Shown: piece by piece, positions 1 through 7,935 of the stretch
Layout of the letters: the number at the start of each line of letters is the position of its first letter
Position numbering within the stretch: position 1 is the stretch's first letter
Assembly: GCF_001186365.1 (NCBI RefSeq)
Contig: NZ_LDTZ01000015.1
Coordinates: forward strand, 547,669-611,668
Length of the DNA: 64,000 nt
Origin: Gordonia jacobaea
GTDB lineage: Bacteria; Actinomycetota; Actinomycetes; Mycobacteriales; Mycobacteriaceae
Direction: 5' to 3'
The notes under the pieces: generated by a model
Told to the model about the DNA's origin: nothing
The model's input: only the letters and a program-made list of their open reading frames with translations
Databases searched by the model: none
Made by a program: the position numbers and the translations under genes

Positions 1-175
1 CGCCAATGATCACCCCGGACACAACGGATTTCGGCCCTGCCGAGGGATTGAAGACCTTGCCCTTGTGCGTGTCAGCGGTATGAGCGCGGATCACGGCACG
101 TGCATGCTTGTCTTCTGCGTGCTTGCCTTCTGGGGTCTTGGCCTCTGGCGTGGCGTCCGGCGCGGCCGTGCTCAT
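1..175 (-). CDS. Asp23-cluster membrane protein, DUF6286-like (C-terminus outside window)
   Basis: Only the first 58 codons are inside the window; the gene runs off the left edge. The ATG at 175 overlaps the TGA of the upstream Asp23 gene (ATGA overlap), so it is the last visible gene of the minus-strand Asp23/Gls24 operon. The visible part is a charged Ala/Lys/His-rich leader followed by the start of a hydrophobic stretch (SVVSGVIIG) that looks like a first membrane helix. In related actinobacteria the equivalent position is held by a DUF6286 or AmaP-like membrane anchor for Asp23 proteins. That assignment rests mainly on position, because too little sequence is present to recognise the family directly. 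Confidence 0.5.
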   Translation of the reverse strand, partial: MSTAAPDATPEAKTPEGKHAEDKHARAVIRAHTADTHKGKVFNPSAGPKSVVSGVIIG

Positions 176-738
176 GACTCCTCCTCGCTGGGTTTGGTGT
201 CCTGGTCTCGATCGCTGTTCTGGTCCACACGATCCGGCGAATCCCCGGACTCAGCCGACGGATTCGGGATCTCGACGAACCCCGACTGGCGACGCTTTGC
301 CTGCGTGGCCGTCACGATCTCGGCGACCGTCACATCGACGCGTCCGGGACGCACTCCGGTCAGTCGGGTGACCTCGGCGGCGACGTGATCACGAACCTCC
401 GCGCACACCGAGGCAACCGCACACGGCCACTGCAGTGAGATGGTGAGCTTGATGACCGGCGCGGTCTGTGACATGTCGGTCGACGCAGACGGATAGCCGC
501 CCGCAAGCGGGTTGAGCGAATTCAGTACCGACGCACCCTTGCCGTCGGATTCGATCACACCGTCTACCCCGAGAGCGGCCCGCTCGGCAATCTTCTCGCC
601 GACGCGGTCGTCGAGAATCAGACTGCCGCGCGCCCCTGGGTCGGACGAGTCGGCGGCCTCTGGAGACAGTGCGGGCGCTGCCGTGCCGACCGCCGACTTG
701 CCTAGGTCGCCGCGGGTGACGGTGACTGCATCAGCCAC
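172..738 (-). CDS. Asp23/Gls24 family envelope stress response protein
   Basis: The 188-residue product carries an Asp23/Gls24-type domain. It has the segment SLILDDRVGEKIAERAA followed by GVDGV near residues 39-62, then a beta-strand block with VIKLTISLQWP and a V-rich helix ending in RPGRVDVTVAEIV near residue 140. The C-terminus is an acidic, low-complexity tail. Asp23 proteins are cytoplasmic proteins tethered to the membrane and linked to envelope and alkaline stress in Firmicutes; their role in actinobacteria is largely inferred. The gene overlaps the small membrane-protein gene upstream by 8 bp and the next gene by 4 bp, so tight translational coupling is likely. It is one of three Asp23-type paralogues in this operon. 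Confidence 0.8.
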   Translation of the reverse strand: MADAVTVTRGDLGKSAVGTAAPALSPEAADSSDPGARGSLILDDRVGEKIAERAALGVDGVIESDGKGASVLNSLNPLAGGYPSASTDMSQTAPVIKLTISLQWPCAVASVCAEVRDHVAAEVTRLTGVRPGRVDVTVAEIVTATQAKRRQSGFVEIPNPSAESGDSPDRVDQNSDRDQDTKPSEEES

Positions 739-913
739 GGTTCCGACTCTTCAGCACATGGCCGAGATCGAGCACACCGTCGCGGTGCAGCCCGATGACC
801 AGTCCCACCGCTCCGAGGACGATGGCCAGGATGAAGCCGGTGAAGCCTCCGGTCGTTGCCGCGATTGCGAGGAGCAATCCGACAATGAGACCGACGACAG
901 CGTTGTTACTCAT
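731..913 (-). CDS. Small membrane protein of the Asp23 operon (DUF2273-like)
   Basis: This 60-residue protein is almost entirely hydrophobic. Two membrane segments are visible, roughly residues 5-22 and 25-42, followed by a short basic cytoplasmic tail. Small DUF2273-type proteins are typical partners of Asp23/Gls24 proteins and probably help place them at the membrane. It overlaps the Asp23-like gene on each side by 8 bp, which supports it as a real gene despite its size. The family name is inferred from size, topology and neighbours. Confidence 0.7.
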   Translation of the reverse strand: MSNNAVVGLIVGLLLAIAATTGGFTGFILAIVLGAVGLVIGLHRDGVLDLGHVLKSRNRG

Positions 914-1364
914 CGTTGTTCACCTCTGTTGATCGAGTTGGATTTGCCTGCGCCGATGTACTCCCGACGGGAATGTCACCAACGGGAATGTCGCCAACGG
1001 GGATCTCCCCTGCGGCCGTATCCCCGCCTGATGTGCTCTCGGGGGCGTCGTGGGACTCGGCGGGTCCCACCGAAACGTCCTCGACGACGACGGAGACCGG
1101 CACACCCGCTGCTCGCGATGCGGCAGTGACAACGTCGTCGGCGACCGCGCGCAGGTCGTGGTTGATGTCGACGATGATGTGCACCTCGCCGGAGTCGTCG
1201 GACATGCGCACACCGCTCACCCGGCTTCCGGGCAGATAGGTTGCGACCTCGCCGAAAACTCCGGCGTGCAGACCCGTGACCCCGGGAACCGCCTGCGCGG
1301 CCGCGGCGACCTGCTGCGCAACCGATCCCGCTTGCGAGGACTCGGATTGAGAAGACTCAGACAT
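906..1364 (-). CDS. Asp23/Gls24-like protein with GDIPV repeat tail
   Basis: The product (152 residues from the ATG; a GTG one codon upstream at 1367 is an alternative) resembles a shortened Asp23 domain. It has an Ala/Gln-rich helix, VPGVTGLHAGVFGEVATYLPG, and a strand block GEVHIIVDINHDLRAVADDV leading to VSVVVEDV. The tail contains tandem copies of the pentapeptide GDIPV (about residues 122-135), encoded by a short DNA repeat near 965-1010. The start codon overlaps the stop of the upstream Asp23 gene (TGATG). It lies between a canonical Asp23 gene and a DUF2273-like gene, so a role in the same membrane-stress complex is likely. Confidence 0.7.
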   Translation of the reverse strand: MSESSQSESSQAGSVAQQVAAAAQAVPGVTGLHAGVFGEVATYLPGSRVSGVRMSDDSGEVHIIVDINHDLRAVADDVVTAASRAAGVPVSVVVEDVSVGPAESHDAPESTSGGDTAAGEIPVGDIPVGDIPVGSTSAQANPTRSTEVNNDE

Positions 1365-1870
1365 CACTGGACCCGCGGCGTGCTCGACGAGTCGTCGTCG
1401 TCATCGTCGCCGAAGTGGATGTCGTGCACGGTGACATTCACCTCCGTCACTTCGAGACCGGTCATCTGCTCGATCGAGGTGATCACGTTGCGTCGGATGG
1501 CTGCTGCGAGTTGGTGAATCGCGACGCCGTAGTCGGCGACGATCGAGACGTCGACGGCGGCCTGCCGCTCCCCGACCTCGACGTTGATGCCCTGTGTGGT
1601 GCTGGTGCCCGTGCCCGGGATCACCTCGCGGACCTTGCCGACCATGCGCTCGGTCGCGCCGCCCACGTCGTAGACGCCGTTGATCTCGCGGGTCGCGATG
1701 CCTGCGATCTTGGCGACAACCTGGTCGGCGATCGACGTCCTGCCGCGCTCTCCGGCGGGCGCCACCTTCTTGGAGGCATCAGCCAGTGCGACGGCGCTGC
1801 TCTTCGCGCCCTCGGTGCCGGTGGTGCCCGACTGGTTGGTTGCGGTTCCTGTGGCTGCGTTCTCGGCCAT
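1364..1870 (-). CDS. Asp23/Gls24 family envelope stress response protein
   Basis: This is the most canonical Asp23/Gls24 domain of the cluster (168 residues). After a low-complexity N-terminus it has GRTSIADQVVAKIAGIATRE, INGVYDVGG, a glycine/valine block, INVEVGERQAAVDVSIVADYG, and the closing strand VTEVNVTVHDIHF; the tail is a poly-Asp run. It is the first gene of the minus-strand operon (at least five genes to the window edge) and is divergent from a sigma factor gene with a 174-bp gap. Alternative identity as an unrelated alkaline shock paralogue makes little practical difference. Confidence in the family is high. Confidence 0.88.
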   Translation of the reverse strand: MAENAATGTATNQSGTTGTEGAKSSAVALADASKKVAPAGERGRTSIADQVVAKIAGIATREINGVYDVGGATERMVGKVREVIPGTGTSTTQGINVEVGERQAAVDVSIVADYGVAIHQLAAAIRRNVITSIEQMTGLEVTEVNVTVHDIHFGDDDDDDSSSTPRVQ

Positions 1871-2002
1871 GACGCTCCTCTTTCCTCATTCTCGTCCCAT
1901 GTGGACGGTCAGACGACGGGTCCCGACGACCTCGAACGCTCGCGCCGACCTTTCGACGCGCCGTCCGGCGGTAACCGAGACGGGGGCGGTGACGGCGGGA
2001 TC

Positions 2003-2033
2003 TTTGACCCGCTTCCTCATCGCGCCCGTATAA
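2003..2033 (+). promoter_or_regulatory. Candidate sigma70-type promoter of the sigma factor gene
   Basis: TTGACC at 2003-2008 and TATAAG at 2028-2033 are separated by 19 bp (18 bp if GTATAA is used). The predicted start lies only about 5 nt before the GTG at 2045 and no Shine-Dalgarno sequence is visible, so the transcript would be nearly leaderless. Confidence 0.45.
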
Positions 2034-2044
2034 GGTCAGTCGTA

Positions 2045-2809
2045 GTGAATCCGATATCTGCACGCGTGAATTCGCGTGACGCCGGACACAGTGACGAGTC
2101 ACCGACAGCGGCGGGCCGACACACGGGCGCGCCGGGTGCGACGCTGCGCTCCGCGCCCGGTCCGTCAGCTCCCTCTCCTGCCGCTGCGTTGAGCGACTTC
2201 TCCGAGGATGAGCTCGCTGCCGCTGCGGCAGCAGGCGACGCCGAGGCGTTCTCGGTACTCGTCGCAAAACTCTCGCCCTCGCTGCTGCGCTACCTACGCC
2301 GCATGGTCGACGATCCGCAGACCGCGGAGGATCTGGCCCAGGACACACTCCTCGACGCATGGCGCGGACTACCCGACTTCGCTTTTCGCAGTTCGTTCAA
2401 GACGTGGATGTTCGGGATTGCGCATCGCAGAACCGTCGACCACTGGCGTCGACGCCGAGACATTCCGACCGCGGAAGAACGGTTCGCCGACCTCACCGAC
2501 CCCCATCCCCTCCCTGCCGACGACGTGCTGCACACCTCTCTCGTCGATGCGCTGCGTCGAGAATTGACGACACTTCCGGAGACATCGCGCGCCGTATGGT
2601 GGCTGCGAGAAGCCGAGGGACTCTCACTCACCGAAATCTCACGGGTCTTGCAGATCTCTGTCGGCTCGGTCCGCGGGCACCTACAACGAAGTAGGCGGTA
2701 CCTCGCGACCCGCCTTGCCCCCTGGCGGCCCGACGCGACCAACGACGAGCAAGCCAGCACAGGCACGACCAGCACAGGGACGGGTCCGATGAGAGGAGGA
2801 CAACGATGA
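2045..2809 (+). CDS. RNA polymerase sigma factor, ECF-type sigma-70 family
   Basis: The 254-residue product has the sigma-70 region 2 signature (LVAKLSPSLLRYLRRMV, then AEDLAQDTLLDAWRGL and FKTWMFGIAHRRTVDHWRRR) and a region 4 helix-turn-helix (LREAEGLSLTEISRVLQ, VGSVRGHLQRSRRYL). An N-terminal extension of about 60 residues, rich in Ala/Pro/Ser, precedes region 2. The open frame extends upstream, but the GTG at 2045 fits the promoter-like sequence just before it. The gene diverges from the Asp23 operon and overlaps the next gene by 4 bp. I infer that it controls the envelope-stress genes around it; I see no membrane anti-sigma factor next to it. Confidence 0.85.
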   Translation: MNPISARVNSRDAGHSDESPTAAGRHTGAPGATLRSAPGPSAPSPAAALSDFSEDELAAAAAAGDAEAFSVLVAKLSPSLLRYLRRMVDDPQTAEDLAQDTLLDAWRGLPDFAFRSSFKTWMFGIAHRRTVDHWRRRRDIPTAEERFADLTDPHPLPADDVLHTSLVDALRRELTTLPETSRAVWWLREAEGLSLTEISRVLQISVGSVRGHLQRSRRYLATRLAPWRPDATNDEQASTGTTSTGTGPMRGGQR

Positions 2810-3390
2810 CGCGAACAGGCAGGACGACCCGCGGCGCGGGTTCTCCCGGCACCGAATTCGACGACCGCTACGAGATTCTGGACGACGACTCCGACGAGAC
2901 CGACGCCTGGCTCGTGGAGGCCAGCCGCCGACTCGAGGAGCCCGACCGTGACATCGCGCAGCTGATCTCCTCGATCACGGGAAAACTCGGTCGCGTACGA
3001 CGCAACGGCCGCCTCCTCGACACCGATGAGGGCACGGTGCGAGTCAACGACCGCGTCGTCAAACAACTGCTCGCCACACGCGTCCGACATACGCTCGGCC
3101 GACTCGTTGTGCTGGTGGAACTCGACGGCCCCGACGGCATCGAGGCCACCCACAGCGCCGAGAGCACCGACGGCCAGCAAGCAGAGGGCAGCCCGAAAAA
3201 CGGAGTCAGCCGGGTGCGTATCGGACTCATCGCCCGCTATCACGACGATCTCGTCGCCGATTCCGATCGCGTACGCGAGGTCGTCGCGACCGTGCTCGCG
3301 TCCGTTCTCGGCCCCTCGACCACCACGACCGCACGCCAACACATCGACGTCCGGTGGCAGGATCTGTACACCAGGAATTGGATCGACTGA
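2806..3390 (+). CDS. Asp23-cluster associated protein of unknown function
   Basis: The 194-residue product starts at an ATG overlapping the sigma factor stop (ATGA), so the two are translationally coupled. It is hydrophilic, with an acidic N-terminus (YEILDDDSDETDAW), a helix ISSITGKLGRVRRNGR, and a strand-rich middle (LGRLVVLVELDG; VRIGLIARYHDDLV) followed by a helix and a final strand HIDVRWQDLYTRNW. The order of strands and helices and the location beside an Asp23 operon suggest a divergent Asp23-like fold. It could also be a soluble regulator of the sigma factor. I do not recognise a named family with confidence. Confidence 0.6.
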   Translation: MTRTGRTTRGAGSPGTEFDDRYEILDDDSDETDAWLVEASRRLEEPDRDIAQLISSITGKLGRVRRNGRLLDTDEGTVRVNDRVVKQLLATRVRHTLGRLVVLVELDGPDGIEATHSAESTDGQQAEGSPKNGVSRVRIGLIARYHDDLVADSDRVREVVATVLASVLGPSTTTTARQHIDVRWQDLYTRNWID

Positions 3391-3618
3391 CCCCGGGCAT
3401 GCGCGTGTTTTTCTCTCGCGAGTGGCACGAGCGTCTATATGCTGAGCGCGGCGGGTTTCTTCGTCACGACCGTCACAGGGAGCGCCGCGTTCTGGGCAAT
3501 CCCGTTCTAGGTAGTCCCGTTGTAGGGAAAACTGCTCTTTGGGCAGTGCTGCTGCGTCATCGAGATTGCTGCGTCACACGAGATATCTGCGGGGGCCGAC
3601 GCCGACAGAAAGGTCGAC

Positions 3619-4890
3619 ATGGCGGACGAAGAAACTGGTTCGGACGAGGTAGCCGCACGGAAGCCGACAGCGGAGGCAGAAACGGCGACCGGCGACACGA
3701 GCGCATCGGCCTCGACCAGCGGCGAGACGGCTGTCGACGATCCCGGTTCGCCGACCTGGGCACTTCCTCGAGGGACCGTGGTGCTGCTGACCATCGCGGG
3801 CATCGTTGTCGCGGTCTTGGGTATCAAATCGATCGGATCGATCGTCGGGCCCGTGTTCCTCGGTTTGATCATGACTGTCGCTGTCGCACCGGTGCCCGGC
3901 TGGTTGCGGCGCAAGGGCTGGCCCAAGTGGGCGGCGTTCCTCGCAACGGTCCTACTGGTCTACGGGATCATCCTCGGACTCTTCGGTTCGGTCATCTACT
4001 GCGTCGCACGGCTCGCGACGATACTTCCCCAGTACAGCGACAAGTTCAACGACCTCATCGACGACGTCCAGAAAGCACTGTCCGACCACGGCATCGGCGA
4101 AGACAAGGTCAACGACATGCTCTCGCATATCGACGCGGGCAAGGTGTTCGACGTCGTCGGCGACGTCGTGTCGAGCACGGCGAACGCGGCGTCGGCCCTC
4201 ATCCTGGTGCTCACCGTCCTGCTGTTCATGGCCGTCGATTCGATCAACGCCGATGAGCGTTACGACGTTCTGAAGAAGGTTCGCCCCGACGTGGCGCACG
4301 CATTCCAGACGTTCGCCTCGGGCACGCGAAACTATCTCGTCGTCTCGACGGTGTTCGGCCTCATCGTGGCCGTGTTGGACACCGGCGCCCTGTGGCTGAT
4401 GGGCATTCCGCTACCGCTGCTGTGGGGCCTGCTCTCGTTCATCACCAACTACATCCCGAATATCGGCTTCGTACTGGGAGTCATCCCGCCCGCGATCCTG
4501 GCACTCCTCGACGGAGGCTGGACCCTCGCGCTGTGGGTGATCGTCGTCTACTCGGCGATCAACTTCGTGATCCAGTCGGTGATCCAACCCAAGTTCGTCG
4601 GCGACTCCGTGGGCCTCACCACGACGGTCACGTTCTTGTCGCTGATCTTCTGGGCCTGGGTGATCGGTCCGCTCGGTGCGCTTCTCGCCATCCCGCTGAC
4701 GCTGCTGTGCAAGTCGCTCCTGATCGACATCGATCCGTCGACCCGCTGGGCCGACGTGCTGGTCTCCTCGGGCCGACCGACCACAGACGAGGTCGAGGAC
4801 GCGCGACGGCACAACGATCGGGAGGAACGCATCCGCGAGGCAGAGGAGCAGACTCTGCGTGCGGGCGACGGCGGCGAGAGCACGGCCTGA
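3619..4890 (+). CDS. AI-2E family transporter-like membrane protein
   Basis: The 423-residue protein has about seven to eight hydrophobic segments starting with VVLLTIAGIVVAVLGIKSIG. It shows the AI-2E/PerM family hallmarks: the long soluble loop between early helices (residues about 130-190), the PLPLLWGLLSFITNYIPNIG motif and the C-terminal VTFLSLIFWAWVIGPLGALL block. Family members include TqsA and Na+/H+ antiporter-like proteins, so the substrate is not predictable. The N-terminus (about 45 residues) and the C-terminus are acidic and probably disordered. An AG-rich ribosome binding site (GAAAGG) lies just upstream. A paralogue is encoded at 37713-38993. Confidence 0.88.
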   Translation: MADEETGSDEVAARKPTAEAETATGDTSASASTSGETAVDDPGSPTWALPRGTVVLLTIAGIVVAVLGIKSIGSIVGPVFLGLIMTVAVAPVPGWLRRKGWPKWAAFLATVLLVYGIILGLFGSVIYCVARLATILPQYSDKFNDLIDDVQKALSDHGIGEDKVNDMLSHIDAGKVFDVVGDVVSSTANAASALILVLTVLLFMAVDSINADERYDVLKKVRPDVAHAFQTFASGTRNYLVVSTVFGLIVAVLDTGALWLMGIPLPLLWGLLSFITNYIPNIGFVLGVIPPAILALLDGGWTLALWVIVVYSAINFVIQSVIQPKFVGDSVGLTTTVTFLSLIFWAWVIGPLGALLAIPLTLLCKSLLIDIDPSTRWADVLVSSGRPTTDEVEDARRHNDREERIREAEEQTLRAGDGGESTA

Positions 4891-4908
4891 GACAGGGTCA
4901 TCTCCGAG

Positions 4909-5694
4909 TCACCGATCTGACCACACCGGCTCTCGCTTGGCGAGAAAGGCCGTCATGCCCTCCTGCGCATCGCACGTCATCGCGTTGGTGGCCATCGTCG
5001 AACTCATCGAGCGGTACGCCTGCGGCTCGGACTCGTCGATCTGCCGGTAGAAGGCACGCTTGCCGATCGCCAGCGTCGACGCGCTCGACGACGCGATCTG
5101 CAGCGCGAGATCGCGAACAGCGCCGTCGAGAGCATCGGGTTCGACGACGTCGTTGACCAGTCCCCAGTCCGCGGCTGTCGCTGCGTCGATCGGTTCTCCG
5201 GTGAGTAGCATTTTCATCGCCCGCTTGCGTCCGATCGCCCTGGTCAGGGCAACCATCGGGGTCGAGCAGAACAACCCGATCCGTACTCCCGGCGTGCTGA
5301 ACGAGGCAGTCGTGGACGCCACCGCGAGGTCGCAGGTGGCCACCAATTGGCAACCTGCCGCGAAAGCCGGCCCGGCGACCTGCGCGATCACCGGTTGGCG
5401 GATCTCGTGAATGGTCGTCATCAGCTCGACACACGTCGCGAAGACCGCTTCCTCGTCGTCGAGCGTTCTGTCGACGAGTTCAGTGAGGTCGTGTCCAGCG
5501 GAGAAGGCCGGCCCTTCTGCTCGAACGACGACCACCCGCACGCCCTCGTCCCGATCGAACTCGCGCAGCGCGGTTGTGGCTGCCTGCATCGTCGACGTCG
5601 AGAGAGCGTTGCGTCGACGTGGATCGGTCAGCGTGAGGTAGCCGATCGGTCCGTCGTGAGACACGGTGACCGTCGTGGAATTGATTTCCGACAT
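4909..5694 (-). CDS. Enoyl-CoA hydratase/isomerase family protein
   Basis: The 261-residue product is a single-domain crotonase. It has an N-terminal strand (IGYLTLTDPRRRNALS), the first oxyanion-hole segment GPAFSAGHDLTEL, and the second oxyanion-hole segment ITGE-like region replaced by QVAGPAFAAGCQLVATCDL. The length matches the family. Such proteins hydrate or isomerise enoyl-CoA thioesters, commonly in fatty acid or sterol breakdown in mycolata. The precise substrate cannot be read from sequence. It stands alone, convergent with the AI-2E gene (18-bp gap) and divergent from the Rpf-type gene. Confidence 0.85.
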   Translation of the reverse strand: MSEINSTTVTVSHDGPIGYLTLTDPRRRNALSTSTMQAATTALREFDRDEGVRVVVVRAEGPAFSAGHDLTELVDRTLDDEEAVFATCVELMTTIHEIRQPVIAQVAGPAFAAGCQLVATCDLAVASTTASFSTPGVRIGLFCSTPMVALTRAIGRKRAMKMLLTGEPIDAATAADWGLVNDVVEPDALDGAVRDLALQIASSSASTLAIGKRAFYRQIDESEPQAYRSMSSTMATNAMTCDAQEGMTAFLAKREPVWSDR

Positions 5695-6329
<635 letters not shown>

Positions 6330-6381
6330 TCCTGAGGTCTGCCCACCTGCTGTGAGGACCTGATCGGTTCTACGGTTCTGT

Positions 6382-6447
6382 AAACGCCCCGCGATTCTGC
6401 GGACGCCCGTGGTGTACCACGCGCGTTTGCCAGATCGCGGGGCGTTT
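6382..6447 (+). terminator. Nested inverted repeat after the Rpf-type gene
   Basis: Perfect 14-bp arms (6382-6395 and 6434-6447) enclose 38 nt that contain a second palindrome (CGTGGTGTACCACG). The element sits about 50 bp after the stop codon and is a likely terminator, although a U-tract is weak. Confidence 0.55.
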
Positions 6448-6497
6448 GCGCGTCTGACAGCACGCCAGCCACCGTCAAGGCGGCTACGATTCGCGAC

Positions 6498-6998
6498 ATG
6501 GATGCCGGGCACGGGTCGTCGGAGAGCACTCATCACGTGTCCGACGCCGACCATTCGACGTTGTCGATGTCACTGCTGATGACGCCCGACATGGCCAACT
6601 TCACCGGAAACGTCCACGGTGGCACGCTGCTCAAACTGCTCGACGAGGTCGCCTACGCGTGCGCGAGCAGGTACTCACGTCGATACGCGGTCACGTTGTC
6701 GGTCGATCGCGTCATCTTTCGTGAACCGATACGCGTGGGCGAATTGCTCATTCTTTCGGCTTCGATCAACTACACCGGACGTACCTCGATGGAGGTCGGT
6801 ATCAGGGTCGAGACCGAGAACATCCATACCGGGATTCGCCGCCACACCAACAGTTGCTACTTCACCATGGTCAGCATGGGCGACGACGGACGTCCGCACG
6901 AGGTGCCACCTCTCACGCCCGAGACCGACGACCAGAAACGACGCTTCGCCGAGGCAGAACTCCGCCGCGCCGCTCTGCGCTCCGCGCGTGACGGATGA
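6498..6998 (+). CDS. Acyl-CoA thioesterase, hotdog fold (YciA/BACH type)
   Basis: The 166-residue protein is a single hotdog domain. The signature is MTPDMANFTGNVHGGTLLKL followed by LDEVAYACASRYS, which includes the Asn/His/Gly loop and the Asp/Glu helix of YciA-type acyl-CoA thioesterases. The second half has the strand run VDRVIFREPIRVGELLILSA and VEVGIRVETENI. It is expected to hydrolyse acyl-CoA to free acid and CoA in the cytoplasm. The C-terminal 25 residues are charged and variable. It is transcribed alone, between the Rpf-type gene and lutA. Confidence 0.87.
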   Translation: MDAGHGSSESTHHVSDADHSTLSMSLLMTPDMANFTGNVHGGTLLKLLDEVAYACASRYSRRYAVTLSVDRVIFREPIRVGELLILSASINYTGRTSMEVGIRVETENIHTGIRRHTNSCYFTMVSMGDDGRPHEVPPLTPETDDQKRRFAEAELRRAALRSARDG

Positions 6999-7194
6999 CC
7001 GCGACGGCTTCGACAGCACCACCATCGAACGTACGGTGCCCAGCGGTTGACGCTCACTGCGAGTGGCCATAGCGTCGAAGCCAGGTCGGGTCGTAGGGAA
7101 CACCGACCACCAGCCCTCAGGTTGTAGCCCCCAACCCGAGCCCCCAGCCCTGGCGGTGATCAATGCACCACAGCAGAACCGAGAACAGCACGCG

Positions 7195-7935
7195 ATGAGA
7201 GTCGCGCTGTTCGCAACCTGCTTCAACGACACGATGTGGCCGAACACCCCACGGGCAACCGTGCTGCTGCTCGAACGCCTCGGTATCCGAGTCGAGTTCC
7301 CCGTCGAGCAGACATGCTGTGGGCAGATGTTCACCAACACGGGCTACGCCGACGAAGCCATCGGCGGTGTACGACAGTTCGTCGACGTCTTCTCCGGATA
7401 CGACGCGATCGTCGCCCCGTCGGGTTCGTGTATCGGATCGGTCCGCCACCAACATGCGGCCGTTGCCGCGCGAACCGGCGACACCCGGCTGTGCCTCGAC
7501 GTCGACGAGATCACACCACGATTCTTCGAACTCAGCGAGTTCCTCGTCGACGTCCTCGGCGTCACCGATGTCGGTGCCTACTTTCCCCACCGGGTCACCT
7601 ACCACCCGACGTGTCACTCCCTACGGATGCTGCGCGTCGGCGACAAACCTATTCGGTTGCTGCGCAACGTACGTGGCATCGACCTCGTCGATCTGCCTGC
7701 CGCCGACCAGTGTTGCGGCTTCGGGGGCACCTTCGCGATGAAGAACGCCGACGTCTCGGTGGCGATGGGGGCAGACAAGTCCAGGCATGTCCGCGACACC
7801 GGGGCCGAAGTTCTTGTCGCAGGGGACAACTCGTGCCTCGCGCATATCGGAGGGCTCCTCTCCCGCGAACGGGCGGGTGTACGCACCATGCACCTCGCAG
7901 AAATCTTGGCGTCGACCGAGGAGCACCCGGCATGA
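7195..7935 (+). CDS. lutA: L-lactate oxidation complex protein LutA (Fe-S/Cys-rich domain protein)
   Basis: The ATG at 7195 gives 246 residues beginning MRVALFATCFNDTMWP, which matches the conserved LutA N-terminus; the open frame extends upstream without similarity. Two CCG-type Cys-rich domains are visible: CCGQMF near residue 42 and DQCCGFGGTFAMKN near residue 172. LutA works with LutB and LutC as the iron-sulfur L-lactate dehydrogenase that converts lactate to pyruvate. The stop overlaps the lutB start (ATGA), and lutABC form a compact operon. No GntR-type LutR regulator is adjacent. Confidence 0.92.
   Translation: MRVALFATCFNDTMWPNTPRATVLLLERLGIRVEFPVEQTCCGQMFTNTGYADEAIGGVRQFVDVFSGYDAIVAPSGSCIGSVRHQHAAVAARTGDTRLCLDVDEITPRFFELSEFLVDVLGVTDVGAYFPHRVTYHPTCHSLRMLRVGDKPIRLLRNVRGIDLVDLPAADQCCGFGGTFAMKNADVSVAMGADKSRHVRDTGAEVLVAGDNSCLAHIGGLLSRERAGVRTMHLAEILASTEEHPA

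Noticed and set aside
1415..2044. Long N-terminal extension of the sigma factor frame
   Set aside because: It is antisense to the first Asp23 gene, lacks sigma-like sequence and would pass over a good promoter; GTG 2045 is preferred.
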